From: WTFY01 sp011523795 | GTDB lineage: Bacteria; Pseudomonadota; Gammaproteobacteria; UBA4575 | NCBI GenBank assembly: GCA_965207475.1 | Contig: OZ242278.1 | Location: 2,076,537 to 2,140,536 of the forward strand | Direction of reading: 5' to 3' | DNA: 64,000 nt | Notes under the pieces: model-generated | The model's input: only the letters and a program-made list of their open reading frames with translations | What the model was told of the DNA's origin: nothing | The model's database searches: none | Program-made: the position numbers and the translations under genes | Part shown: positions 46,110-53,553 of the stretch, piece after piece | Layout of the letters: the number at the start of each line of letters is the position of its first letter | Position numbering within the stretch: the first letter of the stretch is position 1

Positions 46110-47349
46110 GCCGGGACCGGGGGTTCGACCGCAAACCCTGGCCCTGGACACCCTGATCCGGGAGACGGTCTCCCGGGCGCGTGCCGCCACCGGCCGTGCG
46201 CCGGTGGACACGATGCTGTTTCTCGGCAACCGGCATCAGTCGTTTCCGGCCCTGGTGGTCAGGGATCCGGTGCTTGAGCCGGTGGACAAGCTCGTGTGGA
46301 TGGTCATCATGCTCGCAGTCTCCAGGACCGCCAGCGCCATCGCCTTCCCGAGTTATGACGCCATTGGCCGCATGGCCAACGTCTCGTCCAGGTCGACGGT
46401 TGCCCGGGCCATTGCGATCCTGCGCACTACCCGCTGGCTGACCCTATGTGCGCGGGTTCGAAACGCCGCCGGACAATTTTGTGGCAACGTCTATGCCCTG
46501 CATGACGAGCCACTGCCGTTCGCCGATGCGCTGCACCTCGATTCCGGTTACATGGCCTTCCTGGGCCACTCGCAGGGCCACGGCCATGCCCGCGTACGTG
46601 CCGTCGCAAAAGGCGTTCTGGACTCCATGGACGAGGACATCCAGGCAGGGCTGAATGTTTCCGCCCGCGAGCATCTGCTTGAGCGCAGGATAAGGGCCAT
46701 GGCGATGACGCAGAAACGCGGCGGCCCACGCAGGTATTTTGCCTTCACCGAAAACACGGTCCGCCAGCTCCGGAACGAGCCGGGCGGCAAACCCGGACAG
46801 GCCTCGGACCATGACCAAAATTCGAACTTGGACCCCAGTAGTAGTAGTTATATAAATAAAACTACTACTACTCAAAACCGTGCCGGATCAAAATCTGCAC
46901 TCACCGCAGAAAACGGCAGCCCACTGGTCTATCCCAGGCGCCTTGCGCCCAACCAGCGCGAGGTGGCGGAGCGCTACCTTCGCCGCATTGCCGCCGCCCA
47001 CCGCCAGCCGGTCCTCGATGAGCTTGAGGGGCGCTGTCGCGCGGAACAGAAGGGCATGGCACCGCTCTATGACGAGCTCAGCTTCCTGCATGCCCTGTGT
47101 AGGGCAGTCAGAAATGGGAAATTCCATGCCAACCTTGGCATCCGGGTACACGCCGAACGCACCGAACGCATCGAGCGTGCCCGTCGGCATCGAGCCCGCG
47201 TCGCAGAGGATGCGGTCAAAGAGACCGACGAGCAGCGAACCGAGCGGGTGGCGCGCCATCGCCGCGGGATGGCCCGGCTAAAGGATCTGGTGGGCCTTCC
47301 TGTGACTACGGAGAAACAAGAGGTTACAGGCGAAAGTTCATCTCAATAG
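46102..47349 (+). CDS. STY4528-family ICE/pathogenicity-island replication protein
   Basis: A 415-residue protein with an N-terminal DNA-binding region (LVWMVIMLAVS, FPSYDAIGRMANVSSRSTVARAIAIL) as in STY4528 of Salmonella SPI-7 and its ICE relatives, proposed to act in replication of the excised circle. The middle contains a low-complexity SSSSYINKTTTT linker encoded by an inverted AGT repeat. The C-terminal half is highly basic and helical. It is preceded by an 8-base overlap with DUF2857. Confidence 0.85.
   Translation: MDEPGPGVRPQTLALDTLIRETVSRARAATGRAPVDTMLFLGNRHQSFPALVVRDPVLEPVDKLVWMVIMLAVSRTASAIAFPSYDAIGRMANVSSRSTVARAIAILRTTRWLTLCARVRNAAGQFCGNVYALHDEPLPFADALHLDSGYMAFLGHSQGHGHARVRAVAKGVLDSMDEDIQAGLNVSAREHLLERRIRAMAMTQKRGGPRRYFAFTENTVRQLRNEPGGKPGQASDHDQNSNLDPSSSSYINKTTTTQNRAGSKSALTAENGSPLVYPRRLAPNQREVAERYLRRIAAAHRQPVLDELEGRCRAEQKGMAPLYDELSFLHALCRAVRNGKFHANLGIRVHAERTERIERARRHRARVAEDAVKETDEQRTERVARHRRGMARLKDLVGLPVTTEKQEVTGESSSQ
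46837..46872. repeat. perfect 13-bp inverted repeat of AGT triplets inside the replication gene
   Basis: AGTAGTAGTAGTT (46837-46849) and its exact complement (46860-46872) flank ATATAAATAA. It encodes the Ser-rich and Thr-rich linker, and would form a strong hairpin in single-stranded DNA or mRNA with an AT loop. Confidence 0.9.
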
Positions 47350-47474
47350 GGGAGTGCCAGTGGCACTATTCAAGGGTGCGGCCAAAATTCGAACTCGGTG
47401 AGTCGGACAAACCCCTGCAGCGATGCGCGGGATTGATGCTTGGCGCGAGCGCCCGCGCATGCGCTCATAGGCGC

Positions 47475-48269
47475 ATGAGTGCCGAGGTATCTAGCCCGCA
47501 GGAACCGGTTACGACCGCACCGCCGAAGGCAGCGGACATGCCTGGTGCACTGCGCGGCCAGGTCTGGCTGACCCTGCAGACGCGCCAGGCCCTGCAGTTG
47601 GTCCGTGGCCGCAACCGGACCTCTACCAAGCCCATCGTCCTTGGGCTGGTCCATTTTGCAAGCCAGCTGCGACTCATCTGGCAGGCCGCGCGCGATGACG
47701 ATCCCTGGGCCGACTGGTGGCTGGTCAGGATTCATGCATCGATCGAGGCCAGCGCTCGCTATTTCCAGGACCGCAAGACGGAACTGGAGGCGCTGCTGGC
47801 CCGGGACCCGGAAATGGACGTCACGGTCGCCGGCTCCAAGCGTCCGTCCCGGATATCCCTTCAGTTCGCCAACCCCTATGCGTACCGGGGAGCGCGCCTG
47901 CTCGCCCGGTACGACACCCTGGTCTGCATGGTGCTGACCGCCCGCCGGGTGGGTCTGCTGGACAGCGAGGCCAGCGACCAGGCGATCCGCAACTGCGGGC
48001 GCAAGCTCCGTTCGACCTTCACGGTGGTGCACGATTACCGGTTTACGGGTGCCAGCCGGGAATTGCTGGTGCGCGGCGATGCCAGGAGCGATGCCGCGCG
48101 TGCAGCCATGGGCGAGGTACCCGATGAAATCGTGAACGGCGAGCTGCGCGCACCGATCGTCCCGCGCAAGGTGCGTTTTCCCGCAGCCTATGCGGAGCAC
48201 AGCACGCTACAGGCGGAACGCCCGCCGACCATCCCGGACACGGCCAATGCCGGAAATGACGACCCCTGA
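47475..48269 (+). CDS. PFL_4669-family (TIGR03761) ICE protein
   Basis: A 264-residue protein of the PFL_4669 family: LRGQVWLTLQTRQALQLVRGR, then PYAYRGARLLARYDTLVCMVLTARRVGL and a C-terminal FPAAY segment. The frame is open from 47376; the ATG at 47475 leaves the shorter N-terminus usual for the family, but neither start has a clear ribosome-binding site. Function is unknown; it is a core ICE gene normally found near the replication protein. Confidence 0.85.
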   Translation: MSAEVSSPQEPVTTAPPKAADMPGALRGQVWLTLQTRQALQLVRGRNRTSTKPIVLGLVHFASQLRLIWQAARDDDPWADWWLVRIHASIEASARYFQDRKTELEALLARDPEMDVTVAGSKRPSRISLQFANPYAYRGARLLARYDTLVCMVLTARRVGLLDSEASDQAIRNCGRKLRSTFTVVHDYRFTGASRELLVRGDARSDAARAAMGEVPDEIVNGELRAPIVPRKVRFPAAYAEHSTLQAERPPTIPDTANAGNDDP

Positions 48270-48344
48270 CGTGCCGGGTTTTTGCTGGCATGACGGGCCT
48301 CGATCCCCATAATCCTGTCCTGTGGCGGCGCATTGAAGAGGTCC

Positions 48345-48692
48345 ATGGCCAGAACGGTACACGGGGTGCGCACGGTGGTGCGCCTGGATTCGCGCATCGC
48401 GCTGGAGGCGATCCTCCTGAACCGCTACGAGCGTGTGCCGCAGGGCCGGCGCGAGGAGTGGCTTCGAAGGCTGCTGGTGCAGGGATTTCTCTCGGAGTGC
48501 GGCGCGGTTCGAAGCGTGCAGGAAAGGCCGGGTCGCAGCGGTCAGAAAGAATTTGGCGACTGGCTGGTGCAGGAATCGAAAGGCCGGACGGATGCAAGAT
48601 CGCCGCTGGCACCATGCCGCCCGCCCGCACCCGAGGCCGAAGGCAAGCCCTTTGCGGCCTTGCGCCGGGTGATCGGCGGGACCGCTCCCTGA
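48345..48692 (+). CDS. small basic protein upstream of parM, possible ParR/StbB-type adaptor
   Basis: A 115-residue protein starting MARTVHGVRTVVRLD with GAAGAGG before the ATG. The sequence VRTVVRLDSRIALEAILLNRYERVPQGR has the beta-strand/helix rhythm of ribbon-helix-helix proteins. ParM-type partition needs an RHH adaptor (ParR/StbB) that binds a centromere, and this gene sits 28 bases before parM. The role is inferred from position and composition. Confidence 0.55.
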   Translation: MARTVHGVRTVVRLDSRIALEAILLNRYERVPQGRREEWLRRLLVQGFLSECGAVRSVQERPGRSGQKEFGDWLVQESKGRTDARSPLAPCRPPAPEAEGKPFAALRRVIGGTAP

Positions 48693-48720
48693 TGAGCATA
48701 AACGAACAGGAGGACCACCC

Positions 48721-49740
48721 ATGACAGAAACATCCCCAGCAGCACCCGTGGTGGTGGGACTGGATGACGGCTACGCCCTGACCAAGGTGGCCTTGCCGGG
48801 CGACCGGCTGACCGTCATTCCCTCCCGCGCCCGGGTGGGGCCATCCGGTGTGACCGGGGTGCTGCAGGGCGGGCCGCGCATCTTCGAGTACGAGTCCGGC
48901 GACACGGTGTATTCGGCCGGTGCAGTGGACGGGGCGCCCACCCATTTCGAGGGCTATGCGTGGTCCGGCCTGAACCGGGCCATCGTGCAGCATGCGCTGC
49001 AGCAGGCGGGACTGGCCGGGCGCACCGTGCATGCCGTGTCCGGGCTGCCGGTCAGCGCATTTTATAGAAAAAGCAGTGCACTTCGCGAGGAACGGATCAA
49101 CAAAAAACGTGGCAGCCTGAAGCGGGCGGTGCGCCCGCTCTCGGCCCGGTCTGCAGAAATCGCCTTTCATGACGTGATCCCGGAAGCGCTGGCCGCCTGG
49201 TACGACCATGTCATTGTCGAACGCGGAGAGGAGGCGGAAGTGGACAAAGAGCGCCTGTCCACCCCCATCGCGATCGTGGATATCGGCGGGCGCACGACCG
49301 ATTACGTGGTGGTGGCCGACCAGGGCCTCGTGCACGCATCCTCCGGGTCCCTGCGGTGCGGCATGCTGGATATGAAACAGAAAGTTGCCGACGGCCTCCA
49401 GGAACGCTTCGACCTGGAGGCGCTGAGCGAGCCGCGGGTCACACAGGCCGTCGAGCACGGCTCGGTGAGGCTGCAGGGCGCCGATCACGACGTCACGGCC
49501 CTGGTCGAGGATGCCAGGCGCGAGGTCGTCGAGCGCATCCATGCGGAGACCCGTCGCCAGATCGGCCTGGGGACGGAACTGGACTGCGTGCTGTTTGCGG
49601 GCGGCGGTACCGTGGCCCTGACCGCACATATCCGGGGCTGGTTTCCGCACCAGGTGATCGCCGAGCATGCCGCTTTTGCCAATGCGCGCGGCATGCTCAA
49701 GTACCTGCGCTACGTGTGCGAGGCCCCGGATGCGGCATGA
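48721..49740 (+). CDS. parM: ParM/StbA-family actin-like segregation ATPase
   Basis: A 339-residue actin-like protein with VVGLDDGYALTKVAL (phosphate 1), IAIVDIGGRTTDYVVV (phosphate 2) and DCVLFAGGGTVAL (adenosine motif). ParM filaments push plasmid copies apart; on an ICE it likely helps to keep the excised or replicating circle. AGGAGG precedes the start. A structured leader for the next gene follows. Confidence 0.88.
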   Translation: MTETSPAAPVVVGLDDGYALTKVALPGDRLTVIPSRARVGPSGVTGVLQGGPRIFEYESGDTVYSAGAVDGAPTHFEGYAWSGLNRAIVQHALQQAGLAGRTVHAVSGLPVSAFYRKSSALREERINKKRGSLKRAVRPLSARSAEIAFHDVIPEALAAWYDHVIVERGEEAEVDKERLSTPIAIVDIGGRTTDYVVVADQGLVHASSGSLRCGMLDMKQKVADGLQERFDLEALSEPRVTQAVEHGSVRLQGADHDVTALVEDARREVVERIHAETRRQIGLGTELDCVLFAGGGTVALTAHIRGWFPHQVIAEHAAFANARGMLKYLRYVCEAPDAA

Positions 49741-49757
49741 ATACGATTTGATCCGTG

Positions 49758-49833
49758 GCCACTGCGGTATATCAGTGGCAAGAGGCGCCTTCGGACCGCG
49801 AAACAGGCGCCCAGCGGCATTTGCCGCCGGTCC
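49758..49833 (+). ncRNA. candidate structured RNA element, copy 1 (hairpin plus pseudoknot)
   Basis: P1: GCCACTG (49758-49764) pairs with CAGTGGC (49773-49779). P2: GGCGCC (49784-49789) with GGCGCC (49806-49811). P3: GGACC (49793-49797, inside P2) with GGTCC (49829-49833), which makes a pseudoknot. P4: GCGGC-ATTT-GCCGC (49814-49827). A second copy at 51844-51913 keeps every stem while changing its bases. Downstream TGAAACGCAAGCCGTTTCA (49842-49860) is a 7-bp hairpin. It lies in the leader of the STY4534 gene. Confidence 0.7.
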
Positions 49834-49869
49834 ATATTCAATGAAACGCAAGCCGTTTCAGTCACCCTG

Positions 49870-49906
49870 CCGGGGCACACACCCCGCAGGGGTGCGCTTG
49901 CCCCGG
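49870..49906 (+). promoter_or_regulatory. two-tier GC hairpin in the STY4534 leader
   Basis: Outer stem CCGGGGCA with TGCCCCGG (8 bp) encloses inner stem CACCCC-GCA-GGGGTG (6 bp). It lies 28 bases ahead of the gene with AAGGAG after it. A similar nested design precedes the DUF6573 gene at 50958-51005. Confidence 0.6.
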
Positions 49907-49934
49907 ACGAAACCAACCTGAAGGAGTAAGTGTT

Positions 49935-50336
49935 ATGTCCAATGAAAAGACGAAGTATTTCGATCTTCATACCACCGGCATCGGTTATCTCAACCGTGTC
50001 CGGGAAGTGACCCCGGAAAAGGGAGCCCCTTTTCTGAGTGTCATCATTGCTGCCCTGCGAGGCAGTGTCGACGACGTCCAGTACACTCAGTTCGAGTGTT
50101 CCGTGGCCGGCAGGAAGGCTCAGGCGACCGTGCGTGAGCTGCAGTCAGCCGTGGAGGGCGGACTCAAGGTGCTGATCGGGTTCACGCTCAGCAATGTGCA
50201 TGGTGAACCCTTCACCTACAAGAACGGCGAGAAGGCCGGCCAGCCAGGCGTCAGCCTGAAGGCCCGCCTGCTGCGCATCGCCTATGCCAAGGTCGATGGC
50301 CAGCCGTTCATCACGGAGCAGGAACCTGCTGCGTGA
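49935..50336 (+). CDS. STY4534-family (DUF3577) ICE protein
   Basis: A 133-residue protein of the STY4534/DUF3577 family, linked to ICE replication: YFDLHTTGIGYLNRVREV, FLSVIIAALRGSVDDVQYTQFE and the LLRIAYAKVDGQPF end. The OB-fold-like strand pattern suggests nucleic-acid binding. AAGGAG precedes the ATG. A strong terminator follows the stop, so it is a separate transcription unit end. Confidence 0.87.
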   Translation: MSNEKTKYFDLHTTGIGYLNRVREVTPEKGAPFLSVIIAALRGSVDDVQYTQFECSVAGRKAQATVRELQSAVEGGLKVLIGFTLSNVHGEPFTYKNGEKAGQPGVSLKARLLRIAYAKVDGQPFITEQEPAA

Positions 50337-50346
50337 GTCGACAGCC

Positions 50347-50376
50347 GGCCGGGCACGGCAGTGTTCCGGCCTTTTT
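50347..50376 (+). terminator. intrinsic terminator after the STY4534 gene
   Basis: GGCCGG (50347-50352) pairs with CCGGCC (50366-50371), followed directly by TTTTT. The next 60 bases hold another hairpin (GGGGGA-CCCG-TCCCCC at 50386-50401) in the radC leader. Confidence 0.8.
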
Positions 50377-50439
50377 CCACCTCGCGGGGGACCCGTCCCC
50401 CGTGGGGCCGGTCTCCCTGCATTTCCAAGGAGATCAGCC

Positions 50440-50934
50440 ATGACAACAAGCAAGACCGACCGGTTTTCCGGTCTGAAACTGTCAGAACTCAGCAATACCG
50501 AGAAGGAGTCGGTGGTGAAGCTGGCGATCCGATCGCTGGCGATGAAGCATCGCGCAGGCCAGACCCCGGGCAGCCCGGACGAGACACGAAACTACTTGTG
50601 TCTGCGCCTGGCCGAATACCGTAACGAGGTGTTCGGCGCCCTGTTCCTGGACAACCTGTGCCGCATCATCGCCGTGCGCGAGCTGTTCCAGGGCACCGTC
50701 AACAGTGCCTCGGTGCATCCTCGCGTGGTCGTGCAGCAGGCGATGGAGGCGAATGCCGCCGCCGTCGTCTTCTTTCACAACCACCCCTCCGGGGTGGCCG
50801 AACCCAGCCGTGCCGACGAGATGATCACCCGCCGCCTGAGGGAGGCGCTCGCCCTTGTGGACGTGCGCGTCCTCGACCACTTCGTGGTCTCGGCGGGAGA
50901 CAGCGTCTCGTTCGCGGAGCGCGGCCTGCTCTGA
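50440..50934 (+). CDS. radC: RadC-family JAB-domain protein
   Basis: A 164-residue RadC/MPN-type protein with the metal motif FFHNHPSGVAEPSRAD. The full RadC HhH N-terminus is missing, as usual for the short versions on mobile elements. AAGGAG lies 9 bases before the ATG. These proteins are frequent on ICEs and plasmids; their biochemical role is not settled. Confidence 0.9.
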   Translation: MTTSKTDRFSGLKLSELSNTEKESVVKLAIRSLAMKHRAGQTPGSPDETRNYLCLRLAEYRNEVFGALFLDNLCRIIAVRELFQGTVNSASVHPRVVVQQAMEANAAAVVFFHNHPSGVAEPSRADEMITRRLREALALVDVRVLDHFVVSAGDSVSFAERGLL

Positions 50935-50957
50935 CAGTTGCTGTATTTCATCAACCC

Positions 50958-51005
50958 GACCGGGGAAGCATTCCTTCCCTGACGGGGAAGGGGTGCGACC
51001 CGGTC
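50958..51005 (+). promoter_or_regulatory. two-tier GC hairpin in the DUF6573 leader
   Basis: Outer stem GACCGGG with CCCGGTC (7 bp) encloses a long inner stem in which GCATT-CCTTCCC pairs with GGGAAGG-GGTGC (12 bp) around TGACG. The nested layout and the GGGGTGCG-N-CCC 3' side repeat what is seen at 49870-49906. Confidence 0.6.
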
Positions 51006-51029
51006 TGCTTTCCATCAAGGAGGTATATC

Positions 51030-51458
51030 ATGTCCAACCCTTCAAACGAATGTGTGGACGCATCGCCTTTTGGCGATGTCGTCTACACGTATACGCGTGC
51101 CCAGGCCCTGGCGGACGGGGTGCTGGTGGATGCCGGCGCACTGGCCCAGGAGGCCGGGTTCCGGCTGCCAGTGGCCCTTACCGCCGCCGCCTGGGACGAC
51201 TGCGTAGCCTGGACCGAGCACAGCAGCCGCAAACAGGTCCACCAGGACGAGTCCGGCCGGCTGTGGGACGTGCTGTTCATGGCCGCCCATGCGATCCGCA
51301 CGCAAGCGGGCGCAGGCGCCAGTCAGCGGTTCTGGCTTCACCGGGTGCCCCGCAACGGGCGTTCGGTGCAGGCCGCACCGGTCCAGTTGAAGCTGGTCAT
51401 CGGGCCGGGTGATGATGGTGAGCCTGTCATCACCATCCTCCTGCCTCAGGAGGACTGA
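51030..51458 (+). CDS. DUF6573 family protein
   Basis: A 142-residue protein with the DUF6573 pattern VYTYTRAQALADGVLVD near the N-terminus and the FRLPVALTAAAWDDCV and LWDVLFMAAHAIR segments. These genes are carried on plasmids and ICEs; function is unknown. AAGGAGG lies 8 bases before the ATG. Confidence 0.8.
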   Translation: MSNPSNECVDASPFGDVVYTYTRAQALADGVLVDAGALAQEAGFRLPVALTAAAWDDCVAWTEHSSRKQVHQDESGRLWDVLFMAAHAIRTQAGAGASQRFWLHRVPRNGRSVQAAPVQLKLVIGPGDDGEPVITILLPQED

Positions 51459-51703
51459 ACCGATCAGGGGTAATCCCCCAGCAGCTTCCCCTGGCCACTT
51501 GGGTTAAAGTGGCACCTCTTGCCGCAACCGTTTTCCGATACCCAGCCATCCCCGGGCAGTGGAATACCCGTCGCCCAACCTGCACACGTTTCCATCCATG
51601 ACCGCTCGACCCTTTTGTGCACATGCGTACCGGCATCGAGGCTGTTCCCGGAGCCCTCAGGCTGCTGGCACGGGCCGGACAAGCTGTCTGAATCGCAGCG
51701 AAG

Positions 51704-51747
51704 CCGCCCTCGTCACTGGCAAGCAAAGCGGGCAGTGACGAGGGCGG
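51704..51747. repeat. perfect 15-bp inverted repeat, candidate oriT, recombination or termination site
   Basis: CCGCCCTCGTCACTG (51704-51718) and its exact complement (51733-51747) are separated by 14 bases. It lies in the non-coding region before the recombinase. No T-tract follows on the plus strand. Inverted repeats of this size are typical of relaxase nick regions, but no relaxase gene is in view. Confidence 0.6.
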
Positions 51748-51843
51748 GCATCCCAGAAACGGTGCGCTCCTGCGGCGGGATTTCCCCGTGACAGGCGCGT
51801 GAGGCGTTCCTATAGTGCCGGTGTCGGATCGATTTTTGCCGTG

Positions 51844-51913
51844 GCCACTGCGGGTACAGTGGCGGTTGAGCGCTCCGGACCCTTTGAAGCGCTGCGGCTT
51901 TTGCCGGGGGTCC
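51844..51913 (+). ncRNA. candidate structured RNA element, copy 2 (hairpin plus pseudoknot)
   Basis: P1: GCCACTG (51844-51850) with CAGTGGC (51857-51863), loop CGGGTA. P2: AGCGCT (51869-51874) with AGCGCT (51888-51893). P3: GGACCC (51877-51882) with GGGTCC (51908-51913), crossing P2. P4: CGGC-TTTT-GCCG (51895-51906). Compared with copy 1, P2 changes GGCGCC to AGCGCT on both sides and P3 gains a pair. Both copies are followed by CCATNTTCAA and then another hairpin. Confidence 0.7.
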
Positions 51914-51927
51914 ATTTTCAAGACACA

Positions 51928-51949
51928 CGGGCCGAAGGTCCGGTTTTTT
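51928..51949 (+). terminator. terminator-like hairpin following structured element copy 2
   Basis: CGGGCC-GAA-GGTCCG (6 bp with one G-T pair) is followed by GTTTTTT. Directly after the pseudoknot, it could make the element an attenuator of the downstream recombinase transcript. Confidence 0.6.
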
Positions 51950-52075
51950 CACACAGGCATGCGCCTGGATCCATGTAACGCACGCGGCCGTGACCGAAGG
52001 TCATGTTGCGCATGCGTATTTTCTACGAACCGCGAAACACGGTTTTCGCACATTTGAAAGGAGGTGATGAACACC

Positions 52076-52153
52076 ATGATCGAAGAGCACCCTTTACGGG
52101 TACGTTGGTCTGCGCGAACCTTCCCCGGCAGGGGAAAACTGCGTTGCCTGTGA
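52076..52153 (+). CDS. possible 25-residue leader peptide before the recombinase
   Basis: A short frame (MIEEHPLRVRWSARTFPGRG to LRCL) has AAAGGAGG 11 bases before its ATG; an in-frame ATG at 52067 lies closer. Its codons overlap the hairpin at 52121-52136, and its stop lies in the next hairpin. This arrangement would suit translation-dependent control of the recombinase, but it may be chance. Confidence 0.35.
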   Translation: MIEEHPLRVRWSARTFPGRGKLRCL

Positions 52154-52267
52154 CCAGGCACATTCAGGTCGTAGGGGAGTGGTGTCCCGTGACCGGTCCG
52201 CGCTAGCGGTCCCTGATGGCTACGGCCACAGGGGGGTCAGAAACACTTACCTGAGAAGGAGAACACT

Positions 52268-53134
52268 GTGAGAGAGCTGAACTACCAACTCAAGCAAATC
52301 TGCCGGCACAATCGTGACGGCAGCTACCGGACGCAGGCCGACCGTGAACGTCTGCTGACGCTGATTGCCAACCAGCTGCATGCGCTGGGCTACCGCAAGA
52401 TGGGCGCGCATTCCCTGAAACCGAAGCACGTCGAGGCCCTGGTCCGGCACTGGCAGGAGACGGACCTGTCGGTGGGTGCGATCAAGAACCGGTTGAGTGT
52501 CATCCGGTGGTGGGCGATGAAGGTCGGGCGCCAGAACGTCGTGGCCCGCTCGAACGACCATTACGGCATCCCGGACCGCCAGTTCGTCACCAGCACCTCG
52601 AAGGCGAAAACCGTGCAGGAACCAGATCTGGAGAAAGTGCGCGATGAACATGTGCGCATGAGTCTCGAACTGCAGCAGGCCTTCGGCCTGCGCCGCGAAG
52701 AGGCCATCAAGTTCCAGCCGGTCTTTGCCGACAGGGGCGATCACATCGTGCTCAAGGAGACCTGGACCAAGGGCGGGAAATCGCGGGTGGTGCCGGTACG
52801 CAGCAAGGTACAGCGTGCAGTGCTGGATCGTGCCCGGTTGCTTGCAGGGCGAGGCTCGCTTATCCCCAGTTCTAGAAACTATGTTCAGCAACTGCGAATC
52901 TATGAGCGTCATACCGCGAATGCCGGCCTCTCCGGGATGCACGGGCTGCGCCACGCGTATGCACAGCAGCGCTACCGTGAGCTGACCGGCTGGCCGGCAC
53001 CGGCCGCAGGGGGTGTTGCAGCAAAAATGCTGGATTCCGAACAGAAGCTTGTGGACAGGCAAGCGCGGTTCACGATCAGTCAGGAACTGGGACACGAGCG
53101 CATCCAGATCGTCTCGGTTTATTGTGGGAAGTAG
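52268..53134 (+). CDS. tyrosine recombinase / integrase-domain protein
   Basis: A 288-residue protein with an N-terminal SAM-like DNA-binding part and a C-terminal tyrosine recombinase domain. Visible catalytic residues are the Arg in FGLRREEA, the Lys in WTKGGKSR, HGLRH, LGHER and the tyrosine in SVYCGK at the C-terminus. Start is GTG with AAGGAGA upstream. It matches the internal integrase-like proteins of this ICE class rather than the large tRNA-targeting integrase normally next to the attachment site. Confidence 0.87.
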   Translation: MRELNYQLKQICRHNRDGSYRTQADRERLLTLIANQLHALGYRKMGAHSLKPKHVEALVRHWQETDLSVGAIKNRLSVIRWWAMKVGRQNVVARSNDHYGIPDRQFVTSTSKAKTVQEPDLEKVRDEHVRMSLELQQAFGLRREEAIKFQPVFADRGDHIVLKETWTKGGKSRVVPVRSKVQRAVLDRARLLAGRGSLIPSSRNYVQQLRIYERHTANAGLSGMHGLRHAYAQQRYRELTGWPAPAAGGVAAKMLDSEQKLVDRQARFTISQELGHERIQIVSVYCGK

Positions 53135-53329
53135 CTATGTAAAGTTGCGGATAAAAGCTCGATCATGTCAGGCACTTGACTCTCCGGTACTTTGCATAAT
53201 ATTTCGGTCACTGTGATGGGCCACGATAGAGATTCATTCTCCACACCCTATCGCAGCAGTAGCCCATGGCGGACGCTGATGGATGCCAGCAGATTGAATG
53301 GCGTGGCAGGCGAAGGTATGATAGGGACC

Positions 53330-53533
53330 ATGCCGAAGCATTGGGAAACAGCCGCGTTGCCGCCCGACATACCGGGCTTTCCGAAGGATTGGCGCGACCA
53401 GATCAAGGCGGACCTCGCGAACCAGCTTGCGGCCGGAGGCACGCTCTACGGCGTCCGGTCGGACGGCGCTTATGTCGCGCGCACTAGGGACGGCGACCGG
53501 GTACTCAGGATCACCGAGCAGGAGCCAGCCTGA
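53330..53533 (+). CDS. small protein upstream of the zeta toxin, probable antitoxin
   Basis: A 67-residue protein (MPKHWETAALPPDIPGFPKD to RITEQEPA). In-frame starts also lie at 53318 and further upstream. It is 20 bases before a zeta-like kinase gene on the same strand, the usual place for the antitoxin of such pairs. The sequence does not resemble epsilon antitoxin. The ADLANQLAAGGTLYGVRSDGAYVA middle part is the kind seen in small proteins paired with zeta-like kinases. Role inferred from context. Confidence 0.6.
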   Translation: MPKHWETAALPPDIPGFPKDWRDQIKADLANQLAAGGTLYGVRSDGAYVARTRDGDRVLRITEQEPA

Positions 53534-53553
53534 CCCGATCCTCCCCCTCGGTC

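Larger units (their letters stand above)
51459..52267. other. 809-base non-coding region packed with inverted repeats
   Basis: No long gene is convincing here. It contains an isolated hairpin (GCCACTT/AAGTGGC, 51494-51513), a perfect 15-bp inverted repeat (51704-51747), the second pseudoknot element (51844-51913), a terminator (51928-51949) and a small reading frame (52076-52153). Further hairpins are TTCCCC-GGCA-GGGGAA (52121-52136) and TGCCTG-TGAC-CAGGCA (52145-52160). It leads into the recombinase gene. Confidence 0.65.

Noticed and set aside
48043..49851. Open frame of about 600 codons on the minus strand
   Set aside because: It lies opposite PFL_4669, the small gene and ParM. Its residues are arginine, histidine and proline-rich without family motifs, a usual mirror effect in GC-rich coding DNA.
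51494..51513. Third copy of the pseudoknot element
   Set aside because: GCCACTT/AAGTGGC resembles P1, but the following bases do not form P2, P3 or P4.
52247..53095. Long minus-strand frame opposite the recombinase
   Set aside because: The recombinase shows its catalytic residues in the plus frame; the opposite frame has no recognisable family.
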